The position numbers and the translations under genes were made by a program. A DNA stretch of 64,000 nt from Acanthosepion lycidas (Eukaryota > Mollusca > Cephalopoda > Sepiida > Sepiidae), in assembly GCA_963932145.1 (NCBI GenBank), contig OZ010580.1, forward strand, positions 39,326,024 through 39,390,023, written 5' to 3'. Below are positions 1 to 12,254 of this stretch, one piece after another; position 1 is the stretch's first letter, and each line of letters opens with the position of its first letter. The notes beneath the pieces were generated by a model that did not search any database, was not told the DNA's origin, and saw only the letters and a list, made by a program, of their open reading frames with translations.

Positions 1-649
1 ATCAATAAATGAAGTGCAAAATAAAGATAGCCTTTTATTTAGGTATCTTCAATAATTCGCCAAAAAATAGAATCGTATGATGACAAAAGGCCCCAAACTT
101 ATTAAAAACAAAGTTTTATCGTCAAACTGTTTATGTTATCATTAAGAGGAAAGACTAAGGTAATCTTTAATTATTTTTTAAAAATTTTAAATCCTTTCTA
201 GCACGTTTCAAATTTTGGTTAAAAATCTTGATTTTTTTATATCATCCGTTACATAATATTTATCATTAATTTTTAGTATCTTTTTCAGTTGAAAAACCCA
301 TTAATTTCGAAATTCTTGCAAAAAATAAATACTTGTCAGATTTTAGTGAAACTTTTAGAACTTATTCACAAATGAATGAAATTATCTTTGAAATGTTTGA
401 TTTTTTAGAAAGTCATGGTAAAAATAATTTTTGACATCTGTTACTTTCCCACTCTTACTTAATTTTATGAAAACTCGAAAATTCGACTTCTGTGTAATTT
501 TGGGATTGTATTAGTTACAAACAGAAGACCTTGAAGAATGTAAATCATCGATTTTTTTTGTAAATTTCGACCCGATTTTACCCCAAATTCAGCTCTGAAT
601 TGTAAAATAAAAAACCCAATAAAACTAAGACATTATTTCATTAAAAAAA
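1..649. other. AT-rich sequence without recognised gene
   Basis: This stretch has many A and T runs and short frames only. I recognise no coding, RNA or transposon signal. It ends at the 4-bp duplication AGCC (650-653) that borders the solo LTR. Confidence 0.6.
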
Positions 650-653
650 AGCC

Positions 654-1107
654 CGTAGAAGACCGTGGCGGTGATGAGTATGTAGAAGAACACATGTGAG
701 TTAAAATTTCCTGCTAGCCGGTCCAACTACATGAGAATATTGGACTTTAATTAAGTCCAAAGAAAACAAAATAAATAAAATAAATATATGTAAACAAATA
801 TATGTATTAATAACAAGTTACAGGTTACAAGTTACATGGACAGTTACAAGAGTGCGTGTGGTGAATATTATGTGTGTGTGTGTGTGTGCTCTGTGGTAAG
901 TGTTCGTACGTATGTGTATTGTTCTTAGCGTGTTCCCAGAATTTGGGAAACGCTGAATCTGTGAGAGCTCACATCTGCGAGGTGGTATAAGGCTGAAGGC
1001 CTGATGAAAAAAGAGATCGAGGCGAAGGGTCAGCCAGTATTTATAGCCAGGGGAGAGAGCGACACCTGGTGAAGGGTTAAGGAGCCGAGGAGGAGCTAAC
1101 TCCGACA
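654..1107 (-). mobile_element. Solo LTR, copy 1
   Basis: Read on the minus strand, this 454-bp unit begins TGTCGGAGTTAGCTC and is flanked on both sides by AGCC (650-653 and 1108-1111), a perfect 4-bp target-site duplication. It holds a TATA-like box (CTATAAATACTGGC) about 80 bp from its start. It aligns along its whole length with 46684-47181, including the shared downstream block TAGTTGGACC...CTAGCAGGAA. No gag or pol frame lies beside it, so it is read as a solo LTR left by recombination. Its last bases are CG rather than the usual CA, probably by mutation. The 96-codon frame inside it is not considered a gene. The superfamily is not certain; 4-bp duplications fit Gypsy-type integrases among others. 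Confidence 0.7.
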
Positions 1108-1111
1108 AGCC

Positions 1112-2740
1112 TTTAATGGCTTTTATGAATAATATATATTAAGAACACTATTGTCTGAAGTCGAAATATTTTTTCGATGTTTGAATTTGTGCAGTTTTGG
1201 AAATGCTGTTATTAAAATATCTATTTTTACAGATCATAAATTTGAAAGCTTATTAAAATCTACGATACGATAGTATTTTTAATATATTTTTTAATATGCA
1301 AAAAATATATTAAAAACATTTTCTCCCAAACTATAGATGCACGGTTCAAAAATAATAAGTCACGTGTATTAAGAGAAAGACCTTGAGAAATTGCTTTGTT
1401 TTCCTTCTGGCTAGCACGTATCAAATTCTCTGTCTGACCATCATCGTCGCATTTTCAAAATTTTTAATTTTCTTTTTTATATCTATTGTGAGACCGGAAA
1501 CTACCTACACAATAGACTCTTCCAGGCCTATATTAAGTAGGCGACATAGCACTCTATAGGAGAGTGACAGAGAGTGACACAGAGAGACAGTGACAGTCTC
1601 GTACGACTACCAGTGTTGGACACTAACTTATAGTAAGCTCTGCTTACACTATCTCTGTAACCTTTCGTTAATATATCTTTCTTACATCTAATCCGTGTTC
1701 CGTGTTTTACTTCTATGGGCCCAACTTTGGCACCCACATCAAATCCTGTTTCAAAAAATATTTTAATTTCATTTTTTAAATATAATTAATTTATTGTTTT
1801 ACGGTTGAGAGTCATACTGTAATTATTAATTATTTTCTTCTTTAGATTCAATTTTAGGGAATGAAACAATGCAGGCTTTGGACATATCTTCGTTAAAAAA
1901 CGTACCTAAAAATCAATAAAATATTAGACTTTTGAAAGTATTTAATTTTGTAAGATTACTTATAGTTAAATAAGTTGGTTCACTTAAAATTTGAATATAC
2001 TGTCACTTCTATCCTTCCGTCTGATAAATTCCCCTGACGTTAGTTACCGATACATTGGCGTAAACGTCAATTCACACCTCCAAAACCAATCACCATGTTT
2101 AGACACGCTTCTCTTATTTTCAACTAATTTTTCTGCTAAAAGATTAAGTAATGTTTGTTTCCAGTTACATTAAGTAAACATTAATTTTTCTAATTTTCCT
2201 AAAATAACTTTGGAAAAAAGTTTAACTGAACTTCACAAGATTTTTAAACGGAGATTTTGACTTTTGTTTACAAAGTTGTGAAAAATGGCCGACATGATCG
2301 ATTTTATGCCACTTTTGCTGTCTCAAAAAAAAAAAAAAATAAGATAAAAAAAATAAAATAAATAAATAAAAAATAAACACGATTTTTAACTAAAATTTTC
2401 GGATTTTCTAAAAAAATGTTTATCAACTTTGGGGGCCTTTTTTTTATCAGGGTATGCTCTTTTTTAGCAAAGTAGTGAAACTCCTTACTTTTATTTACGT
2501 CGTTATTTTACAATGATTCATTTCGACTTTTCTTCCCTAGATTTTGTTCTCCAAAACTTTGTCTCACCATCGCTAGGTTGCTTGTATTGGAATATTTGTT
2601 TTTAAAAAGGTTCATTTTGTTTTATCATTGTTTATTTTTTGTAATAAAATGCTTTTTAAATTTTCTCTTTAAACATTTAACAAAAGACATGCTAGCTTGT
2701 TCATGGATTAAATAAACAAATTTTAGCAATAAAACGCTAA
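1112..2740. other. AT-rich sequence, possible old retroelement piece at 1500-1745
   Basis: Mostly low-complexity AT-rich DNA with an A-rich tract at 2326-2375. On the minus strand, 1528-1737 is more balanced in composition and begins with GGGTGCCAAAGTTGGGCCC, which recalls a primer-binding or LTR-edge region. I found no partner copy and no flanking duplication, so no call is made. Confidence 0.3.
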
Positions 2741-4205
2741 TTTAAAAGTGAGCTTTTCAAAGAACAAAAATATGATAACATGTTTTTTTCTTTTCATAAA
2801 ATTGAAAACGACTCTTAAAATAAAATGTATGATAATATATGAAAATATTCAAACTAATATATCCAAATCAAAATCTGTTAAAGTTTATTCAGAAGAGATA
2901 TCTCCATTTAAATATCAGACTCCACACAAATCGATACATGTGGAAAAATCGATTAGAATTTGTATCGGGACGAACATTATTCTTACAGTAGCGGTGTAAT
3001 AAATACCTCTTAAGTCAAAATAGAAGTTATCAGTTATAACAGAGCATTTGTTGCATTGTCACCTTGAACTACTTTTCAGAAGAAAACGCAAATGATGTGC
3101 TCGGTTGATAGTTGCTTGGATGATAGCTTAATAGGCAGCCGATAATTACAGTGCAACGGTGTTAATCCAAAAACGGCATCCATATTTCTTTTTCGCCTGC
3201 AAATACGCAAAAACAATCTCGACTCTGGCTCTCTGCATACCTTAGCCCATAAAAACCATACGGGATGTGAAATGATTACTTTCATGTGCTTTGTTGCTGA
3301 GATTCAGTCTCATATCTTGAAGAATGGGAAATTTGGCGATGGCTTTTCAGGTGATGTTAGAATATCCAGCATGCATCGATATAAGCAGCAGTGGACAAAT
3401 ATATCAACATATGAAAGACACACACAAACACACATCATTTAGACACAGACACGAATGTAGCCGCACACACGTACACACACACACACTATCGTTCAACTAT
3501 TCAGATACACAATTTACATGCACATTTGAATGATTCGTCTCCCCTACAATTTATAAAGTATTTTATTAATTAAACTTTATTTATGGTAAAATGTATTGTA
3601 ATAATTCAATAATTCTTTAGAATAATGTTTCGAGCAGTTACATTATGATGAAAACAACATGGAAGAGGACATTAGTTAGGAATCATTTTGAATAATGATC
3701 ATTATTACATAATGTCTGATAATTGCATATCTGACGTTAGTAAAAATAACGATTGACTATGGCATCTTAATCATGTAGTAGGCTTTAGTGAGATGACCTT
3801 CATGCAGCGAATATCGGCAATGGCTTCGATTATGTTGATCATCGATCCTCAAATATACATACTTACACGCCCACACACACGCCCATACACATATATATGT
3901 GTGTGTATGTGTGTGTACGTATGTATGTATATATCAGTATATATATATATATTTTTATATATATATTATGTGTATGTATATATAAGCATAGGTAATTAAT
4001 CTCAAAAGAGTTGTGGGTTGTATATCAATGTATACCTATTAATTTCGAGAACGACGTATTAGAAATTTCTTTCTACGTGTGTTACGTGCCCCTTCAGGTA
4101 GTGGGTGATCATGACTCTCCACAATTTTCTGTACTTTGTAGTTAATAGTAGTTTGACTTTTTGCTATCTCTCCTAATCCATGTTTTGCCAATCATTTACA
4201 CAATT
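2741..4205. other. No gene recognised; TG/TA microsatellite at about 3880-3980
   Basis: Short frames here have no recognisable domains. Small CA runs lie at 3420-3485. A mixed (CA)/(TA)/(TG) tract lies at about 3870-3980 and accounts for the YIYI-like frame in that area. Confidence 0.5.
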
Positions 4206-4209
4206 ACGT

Positions 4210-4700
4210 TAGCTAGATTATTCACTGCTTTCCGCTTGTTTTCAATCTGAACTGTGAGTATCTGTTATGTCTTCATTGTATTGAATGAAGATAACACAAT
4301 CAAAAAATTGTATGTCGCTTGGAGTCAACGTAATCTTCCTAAAATAGGTTTGGTTTGTTTTGTTTTACGGCATATCAAGCGCAATGGGTTATTTAATGCC
4401 GACAAAATTTTTATTGCTGGTAATATTTTTTTTTCCAAAATGTATTGCTGGAAATGATGTATTGCTGGTAATAATTTTTTTACAAATTATTTCTGGTATT
4501 AAAACATATTTTTACACTTTCATAATGTTTTGACTCCAGTTTGGAGGTTAACTATTTGCCAGTAGCTTGGACCCTAACAGGTGCTACCACCCCGGTTAGG
4601 GTAGACCTGGGAACACCAGCAATTAAGAGGTGATTCCACGCTTCTCAAAACCTCCTGATCAGAGGCCTTGCTGTCGAATGTAGTTTATCGTCTTACCCAG
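4210..4700 (+). repeat. Unclassified interspersed repeat, copy 1
   Basis: This segment matches the reverse complement of 54165-54720 in several ordered blocks: GGCATATCAA...TTATTTAATGCCGA, then degenerate GTATTGCTGGTAATA-like units, then TTTTTACACTTTCATA, then GCTTGGACCCTAACAGGTGC. The order and spacing are kept, so both come from one repeat family of about 450-550 bp. No protein is encoded. An LTR of an unknown element is possible, but I could not fix its ends. Confidence 0.55.
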
Positions 4701-4709
4701 GACAGCTGA

Positions 4710-5085
4710 AATAGGTAGAAAAGAGGTAAGTTAGATATCTAACTCTCTACTTGTTTACTCTTGATATTTATTGTAAAAAAGTACAAATAAGCCACATGGG
4801 CAAAATTATGATTTGGGTGGGAGCTGGTCTTCACTTGTACTATCGATAAATTAGCTAACCTAAATTACTGACCAAATCGTTCGTACATTGTCCCTTTCAC
4901 CAAAACATCCCCTCTACACAACCCTGCTATACGCAGACACCATAATGCCACATTTACTCTAAGAATTCTTACCTAACCCCATGTACTGCCTGTGTGGAGG
5001 GCTGGATTGATAAAATTCTAAAAATATATCACCAATTTTCATGATATAAAAATTTATCTACACAACTAAACAATCAAGTGTTCGT
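4710..5085. other. No feature recognised
   Basis: Non-repetitive AT-rich sequence between the 4210-4700 repeat and the 3' end of the minus-strand LINE. No frame of interest. Confidence 0.4.
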
Positions 5086-5089
5086 AACA

Positions 5090-6003
5090 GGCGCCCTCAC
5101 AGTCTAATTATGGCATAGATGACAGTTAATTGCGGGATTAATAAAATGATTTTCATGCACCCGTTCTACAATCATTCACACAGTTAGACACAACAACAAT
5201 TACGAAAACTCACACTTGAAAACGAAAGACACCCCACAGTTACCAGAGAACGGGAATCCCAGTCACCTAAATGGGGATGGGAAGAGGATTAAACCAAAGA
5301 TAAAATGAGGGACAAAAATAAAGAGACCATGACTATGCATATCCTAGCTAAGTTAAATTCAGCGTTTTGAATCAAAAAAGAAAAACAACTTACGCTAACC
5401 TAAACTGGTATGATAAATGTTTAAATCAGGGGACCAATACCCTCATCCCTCGGTCACCTACCGATGCGTCTCTGAATTAACCTCTCTTAATCGAACCAAA
5501 CGTGAAACATTCAACCACCTTTCACCGAATTTTAATGAAGATAGTTGCCTCCTTTCCGCCCTAATTTTGACTTTAAGCTGGTGCTTAAAGAACAAAGTTG
5601 AGAAGAAATTTCTCAGAGCTTTTAGCCGATACAGAGGGCCTTCCACCACACCATCCAGGTGAGTGATTCCTCGTCGTTATTAAGACACCGCCATCCGGCC
5701 GCCCAAGGCCACAGAGAGCTAAAATTTAATTCGTCAAACTGGGCTCATCCCTTAGAACATCTCGAGCAGCTTCCTACATTAACACACGATATAATGCCTT
5801 AGGAGAAAACAGTCGGGTACCGGAGAGACTTTCCTTAACCCGTGTGAAGTTTTTCGCGCAACTCTGACGAATAGATCTGAACAATATGAAATGCTTCGAT
5901 CTTATGCAATTCACTTCCACCATCGCACCGAGGAACCAAGATATGGATCCAGGATTGAAAGTACGTGCCTCAATCCGATCCGCTATCCACTACTCCACCG
6001 TAC
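5090..6003 (-). mobile_element. Tx1-like LINE, 3' fragment
   Basis: On the minus strand the frame at 5458-5649 gives FFKHQLKVKIRAERRQL followed by FGERWLNVSRL. This is the same peptide as FFKHQLIVKIRTERRRL...FGKRWVSLSRI at about 11570-11680 in the larger plus-strand copy. DNA similarity continues through the 3' UTR (AACTTAGCTA, TTTTCGTAATTGTTGT, CCCGCAATTAA blocks) and upstream to about 6003, where the fragment meets a (TA)n/(GT)n array. So it is a 5'-truncated insertion of about 900 bp, matching roughly 10930-12120. It holds no endonuclease or RT domain. Confidence 0.75.
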
Positions 6004-6007
6004 CTTC

Positions 6008-6091
<84 letters not shown>
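6008..6091. repeat. (TA)n-(GT)n microsatellite
   Basis: A short TA run passes into a (GT)n run of about 64 bp. It lies exactly at the 5' truncation point of the minus-strand LINE fragment and explains the VCVCVC frames. Confidence 0.95.
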
Positions 6092-6130
6092 GCAATAACA
6101 TCTGTCTATTTTTTGGTATTTAAATAGATA

Positions 6131-6205
6131 TTAGGTTGGTGCAAAAATAATGTCGTTTTCTCACATAGTAACATATGTGAGAAAACATTATTTTTGCATT
6201 TTTTA
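6131..6205 (+). mobile_element. Mariner-type palindromic MITE, 3' end lost
   Basis: It starts right after a TA dinucleotide with TTAGGTTGGTGCAAAAATAA and folds back on itself: TGCAAAAATAATG...TTTTCTCACAT pairs with ATGTGAGAAAACATTATTTTTGCA (6175-6197). The distal arm stops at TGCA and lacks the expected CCAACCTAA end, so this copy is damaged. Full relatives are at 31524-31601 and 59574-59674. Confidence 0.75.
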
Positions 6206-7095
6206 GATTTGTTGGACAGAGCAACATATCCTTTGCGATTTTTGTATTTTGTTTTTATTTTCAGTTTTACTTTTTATTTTATTCACACCCTGGCAAAAAG
6301 CCGATTTTTTATTTTTTATTTTTCGAGTGTAACATCTTTCATTTGTTACACTCGTCTGTTTAATTAATTTTTCTTTTCTTCTTCTTAATTTTGTTGTAAG
6401 TGTTTATTATTTTCTTTCTTTATTCATTAAACCCTTTCGGGTTTAAACCCAAGTTTATTTTATTTCCTAGTTTATTTTTTTATTTTTATACCATAGACTT
6501 GTTTGTCGAATTTATTTTTATTTTATTTCGGCCATTTTGTATTTTTCATCTGAATGTTTTTTTTTTGTTGCTATACATGCGTTTGATTTAATTTTTTCAG
6601 TCTTCCTTCTTAAATATTTAGCATTGATTTTGTTATTTTTATGTGTCTGATTTAAAAGTTCCCCTTTGTTGCGTGGTGTTATTGTTTGAGTTTTTGAAGT
6701 AAATTTCTTTTTTTTTTCACTCGTCAAATTTTTTCCAATTTCCTTCGTCTGCTGCTAAGCCCAGTTTTTGTCCTTCTTCTTTACTGTTTCATTGTTAATC
6801 TACATTAAACTACTTTTATTTTTATTTTTCCCCCACACTTTGTAGAAACACTTTAATTTGTGTCCTATTTATTTTTTACTGTTTCTTTGTTTCGTTTTGT
6901 CAATTGTTTCTTTTTTTTTTTAAATCTCTAGTTTTACAAAAACGATTTGTCAAAAAGAACCCGCTAGGCTTAAAAAAAAGAAACCGCATAATTAAAAAAA
7001 AAAAAGAAAAAAAAAACAGAAGGACCGAAAACTAGCCAAACCAGAAAGCAACAAAGACAATGACAACAGCAACAAAGTTAATGTATCGGCTGGTG
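6206..7095 (+). other. T-rich tract, possible 5' UTR of the Tx1-like LINE
   Basis: About 750 bp of strongly T-biased sequence (TTTTTATTTTATTT-like with short C interruptions) followed at 6990-7020 by an A-rich stretch. It lies just before the first LINE frame and may be the 5' UTR or an old insertion site. There is no convincing coding potential. Confidence 0.35.
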
Positions 7096-7147
7096 GATTG
7101 TCCTCCTGCTGGAAGTCACCGCCCACTACAAGTTCATAATCAACATA

Positions 7148-8690
7148 ATGGACTTCCTGGAGAGAGCCAAGAGTTACGAACATCTTATCAATGAAGATGG
7201 GCTCTTGGTAGACCCCCAGAAATTACAAAGGGTTGAGAAAATAATTGTGTCATTCTTTATAGTTGACAAGCGTTCGTGCAAAATTTGTAGCTCCACAAAA
7301 GACAGCACGATAAAATCGTTGATGTTCCTGGTGGTTAAACCCCAAAGATTGATCAAATGTAAAGATTGTTTCATGTGAAGACGCCTCCAGTCAAGATCTC
7401 ATCACAAAAGATCTCATAGGACCATATATCAGTATAGGAGGTTCTTCTCCGGTCTTAGGAGAGGACTTGGGCGCCTAGTTTGGTATGGTCAGATACTCAG
7501 TGCTACCTCCGTCGACCTGAACGGGGATTGGCGTTTTGAAATAATGCTAGATCGAAAAGCCTTCATCTCTATCTGCAACTGTCTGGATGCAGAGGGCCAG
7601 AAAATGCCGGTAGTAACCAACATGCTGGAAGTGTGGAGAGCCTGGTCACCTCTCCTCTTCCTACCGAGAGAAGAAGGCCCCTAGAGTTCTGGCACCGACC
7701 CACCGGCCCAAATCCCCCTCTGGTCGAGTTATTTCCGTCTCGTCTGTAATGGGCATGAGAACGATTGGGACCGGTGTGGTAAAAACCCCGATTGGGTCCA
7801 ATGCGCTTCCTCCATTTCCCGAAAAGTCTTTGCCATCCGTTTGTGCGGTCTCGGAGAAGGCAAAGCGGGAATGGCTGGTCGTTGGCAATACCAGAGGGAA
7901 GCTCTGGACATTGGACCTCAGTTCCCGGAACCCCCCACGGCTAAAGACACATACAATCCCACTCCGTCTACTAGTTCTAAGTGCGATGACCCGGCCAGCT
8001 ATGCAGAAACAATCAGGAATCAGCGTCTGTTAGTATGAGCCAAGTTTTGAAAAGAAGGAGAAAGTAGAAATACTAAAGAAACCTTTAAAAACAAGTACAT
8101 TTCAAGAGTCAGCAGTCCGAAAGATGGGCCCCTCTTCCTTTGCACCGTCTTCACTTTTAATCATAAAACATGTCATGGCACTACCCCCCCCCCAGTAACA
8201 AAATCACTGACCCACACCACTTTCAAGATTATCACCTTCAAAAAGGCTCCTTTAACTAAACCCCCAACAAAAAGAAAGACCACACCTTCAGCCACTCCTA
8301 ATCCACCCCCTGCACCTACACCCATAAATTATCCCCCAAAGAAACAGGATCAACAAAAAAGGCAACGAAGTCCCTCATCTGACACCACAGAACATTCTTC
8401 AGAGAAGAAAAATCTAAACCAGTTTTTAACACAGGGAAAAATGTATGCCGGGCGTCGATGGAGAAGGTGGAAAATGTCTTAAATCGAACAAAAAGATAAA
8501 GGACCTAAAAAGTTTATTAAATTTTAAGGAAGTCAACTCCAAGGATGTAGAAAATCCAGAAAACATCCCGAACTCTAAAACATTGTTTGATCGAGAAAAG
8601 AATTCCAATAAATATGGGTTATGCTGCAGGAAGCGAATGACGCCTTTAGTACATTCCCCCATCCTGGCGTTTTTAATGGCAATAATGTAA
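7148..8690 (+). pseudogene. LINE ORF1-like (gag-like) region, degenerate
   Basis: The first frame (7148-7378) begins MDFLERAKSYEHLI and has two Cys pairs (CKIC, CKDC). Later frames carry a proline/lysine-rich stretch (around 8260-8400: TPSATPNPPPAPTPINYPPK) and a basic region (around 8445-8690). This layout suits an ORF1 nucleic-acid-binding protein that precedes the endonuclease-RT frame in Tx1-type LINEs. At least five stops or shifts break it. I cannot name a domain with certainty, and the ORF1 role rests on position and composition. Confidence 0.5.
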
Positions 8691-8906
8691 AAAAAATTGA
8701 ATCAGTACTGTCCATGGAGGTTCGTTCACCTCTCCTTCTATAGAGCTCTGTAGTTAACATTCCCCTGGGACATTGGTGTCATGTCTCTTGAGAGCACTAA
8801 GATTGAGATGGCACAAGGCTGAATGTGACAGGCCGACGGTGTCCTTACGCATGTCATGTTTAATGCAGATCCCCAACTCCAATAGGACTGATCATGTCTC
8901 TCTGTT

Positions 8907-11775
8907 TTGGCTAGTATAAATAGCCGAGGCCTGAGGTCGGAGACTCGCAGGGCGAGTTTCGCTTGCGATCTTCAGCATCTCGGTGTGGATGTATGTTGTA
9001 TACAGAAGATTTGGTTTTCAACTCGTGACCGCGAATATATTCTATCTAATAGGTTTTACCTCTATTCAGCTTGTTTTGATGGACGCTCGAGAGGTGTTTC
9101 CTGGATAATGAGCAAGTCTTAGAAAGTGGCGTGTGTTCTTGACTTCGCAGATCTGACTTTGCGTGCTGGATGTTACCATAAAAGATAAGTCTCTTCGATT
9201 CATTGGGCTTTATACGCCTAATGCCAATGCGAAGCGGCCTGATTTGTTTCTGTTGATTAAGCCGTTTTTGACGACGTCTTGTCGGCTAATTTTAGCGAAC
9301 GAATACCGTCTTTGAATATAGATCGTATAGAGGAAAGATCGTGTACTAACAATCTGGATATGAAGCTATTTTAGTTTAGTAATAGTGGGGAAGTAGTGAT
9401 AACTCTGTCAGAGTTGGCCTCCTTGATTATCAAGATGGATCAAGCTCTTGTAGTTAGGGCTAATTTAAAAATAATGTCTCCTGAGGCAACCAATATAGCC
9501 ACTGAACTACGTGCAGAGGAAGTTATAAATGCATCCATTAGGCATATTGTGTGCGTCACATTGCCAGATAAGCGAACTGTGACTACAAACTCGGACATAT
9601 GCGAGGCTTTTTGTGACTAGTTTCAGGATCTGTTTATCAGGGAGCACGGTCTGAAACCATGCTCATTTCGATGCCTATTTGGTTGAATTTTCCCGCCTCG
9701 AGGTGGGTGAAGTGGCTGAATCCGAGGGTCCCGTTACAGAGTCTGAGATCTGGGAAGCGCTGAATATGATCTTCTTTACGAACTGTACTTGAAGCAGTCA
9801 CTTGTTCTTGTTCCTTTGCTGGAACTAATTTACAAAACTGGATGAAACAGGGTCAATCCCTCAACGCTTGACCAGGGTTGTGATCAAGTTACTACGCAAA
9901 AACAATAAAGGTGGTGTTGGGGTAGGTAACTTTCGTCCCTTGACAATGTTAAATACAGAGATTTAAGCCGAGGTCTTAGCCTGTAATTTGCAGACTGTCC
10001 TGTCTAATCCGATTGGCTCTGAGCAGACATGTGCTGTGAAGAGTGGAACTAATGAGGACAACCTTCATTTGGTACGCTTGATCATCGAGCATGTCGACAT
10101 TGAAGCAGCGCTGATCAATTTAGATCAGTCCAAGGCATTCGATAATATTGACCATAGTTTTCTGGAGGCTGTCCTTTCGCCCGCCGGTTACGGGCCGTAC
10201 TTACGCACTTGGATCCGACTTCTGTACGTCCCTCGGCGCGCTGATGGATGGGGTACGATCGGAGTCTTTCGTTTTGTCCTGCTCCATTCGTCAAGGTTGT
10301 CCGCTTTCGCTTTTGCTTTACGTTTTTGCATTGGGGCCTTTCCTTCGCAAGTTAAAAGCGAATCTGCTCCTATGCGGAATCTCCTTACATGGTGCTACCA
10401 ACTCGGCCAGGAAACTTCGCCTATGCCGACGACGTTTCGGTTCTTGTGTCGAACAGGGCCGAGATTGGCAAAGAAATCAGAGGACAGAGACGGTGACGGG
10501 GGCCAAGATCAACCGCTATAAGTCTGTTTCCTTGCGGTTGGGCGCGTGGAAGGGAGTTTCTCTTACCGGGTCTTTCCTTTGGACGGAACGGCCGGTTAAG
10601 ATACTCGGCGTCTGGTTCGGTTCTGGAGATGAACTGGTCGAGGGCGCGGTTCATCTGTGGTCTTGGAGGAATCTTTCCTTAATGGGGAAGGTGGAAGTAT
10701 GTGTTTCACATATCAACCCAATTCTCCTTTACCGACACCCCGTGCTTCCACACCCGTATGTCATGCATGCAATTATTTAGGGTCTTGTTTTTCTTCTTGT
10801 GGAGAGACAAGACTCCCAAGGTATGTCGGAAGATCTGTTACCTCCACCCTTCTGAAGGCAGTCTGGGTATGCCTAGTGTTGAGATTCGTCAATATACGCT
10901 TCTCATCGCGTTCCTAGACCGAATGTATTCGCAAGCGGATGGCAATGGCGGATTCTGGAAGACGCCAGTAAGAAATTTCCGTCTCTGAGAAGTGTGCACT
11001 CGTGCGAGGAATAAGCCCACCATTTACCCCGAGACGAGTTCTCCTTCTATTGTGAATGCTTTTTAGCTCTTAAGCTCTTCTTACGGGCAACGGATCGCTT
11101 ATCTGATGTCCAGGCGTTGTCCATAGGGCATTATAAGTGTTAGTGGAGGGGTCCGTTCAAAATGGTCTGATTGGCGAGCTCGGTTTAACAAAGCAGGAGG
11201 TTCGCTCAATATAGCTTTGGAAGCCTGGGGTAAAATACCTCACTAACGATGAAGCATCACCTACCTGGCTGGTGATGCGAAGGGCCCTCTGGATCGGCAA
11301 AAAACTTTCTTCGGCGGGTTTGGGAAATTCTCCCAATTGCGCCTGATGCGGTGAATCGGGGCAAAATTATTGAAGATATCATGGTTCGCATGCTGAGCGG
11401 AAAGTTCTTTGTCCTTGAGGCCAAGTTCTGTTTGTAGCAATGTTATAACGTCGTTAAATAAGGCTGTGCAACTATTTGTTCTTGGGCTTACTAGGTGTTA
11501 TGCGAGTCGTGATATGGACGACGCGACAGAAGGAATTCTATAGAGACGAGAAGTTAGCCTCTTCCCAACTGATCTTGTTCTTTAAGCATCAGCTTATAGT
11601 CAAGATCAGGACTGAAAGGCGACGACTTCCTCCATCACAATTTGGTAAAAGGTGGGTGAGTCTTTCGCGTATCTGTCGAGTGAAAGGGAAAGACTTAGAG
11701 TGGCATTTTGATGCCGGTCAGGCATCAGGATATTGGGAACCCTGTATTAAACATTGGCAACCTCACCCAAAATAG
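8907..11775 (+). pseudogene. LINE ORF2 (endonuclease-RT), degenerate
   Basis: 8907-9122 encodes the start of an AP-endonuclease-like domain (INSRGLRSETRRASF...LGVDVCCIQKIWFS), in which the usual catalytic Glu of the QE-T-W motif is Lys (IQKIW). The RT part includes ALINLDQSKAFDNIDH (about 10105-10160, motif A), IRQGCPLSLLLYVFAL in another frame (about 10285-10335), and YADDVSVLVS from 10422 (motif C). 11555-11700 gives the conserved C-terminal FFKHQLIVKI region. Stops and frameshifts split it into at least six pieces. The protein would nick target DNA and copy its own RNA there; this copy cannot do so intact. Confidence 0.7.
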
Positions 11776-12254
11776 CCTAGTTTAGGCTGGGTTTTATTTT
11801 ATTTTATTTTTTTTTACGTCAAGTTAACTTAGCTATGGGATGTATGCACATTGGCCTCTTTTACTTATATCTCAACTTTCATTAGTTTAATTCTCTCGTT
11901 ATTTGACACGAAATGTCAATTCAATGGTTTTTCGTTTTCTGAGTGTGTTCTTTCGTAATTGTTGTCGTATTTGAATGAGTGTGTAGTTGTGTGTGTAGTT
12001 GGTTGAATGAGTGGTTTTTAATTCATCAAAGTCCCGCATTAATTTCGTTCAGTTAATTGATATTTCTTCCACAATTAAGGATTGTGTCTTTTTTATTACT
12101 AAGACAGTTTTGTTTAGTTTCTTGTATTTATAGTATTATGCATGTGTAAATATTCACTGGGGTTTTCATTTTTAAATGTTGTTATTCTATTCTGCACCCC
12201 GACAGACAAATTGTACATTTGAGGGTTAGGATTGTGGTTGTAGTGATCTGACCT

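Larger units (their letters stand above)
7100..12250 (+). mobile_element. Tx1-like LINE, nearly full length but broken
   Basis: The segment reads in order: an ORF1-like region (7148-8690, several frames), an AP-type endonuclease start at 8907, a reverse transcriptase with a YADD box at 10422-10433, a C-terminal region ending near 11775, and a 3' UTR to about 12250. The peptides resemble the invertebrate and frog LINEs annotated as 'Transposon TX1 149 kDa protein'. Many stops and frameshifts separate the domains, so it cannot move by itself. Its C-terminus and 3' UTR match the minus-strand fragment at 5090-6003. Target duplications were not found. A Jockey-group LINE piece begins immediately at its 3' end. 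Confidence 0.7.

Noticed and set aside
5886..6127. Frames ending in VCVCVC
   Set aside because: Translations of a (GT)n array.
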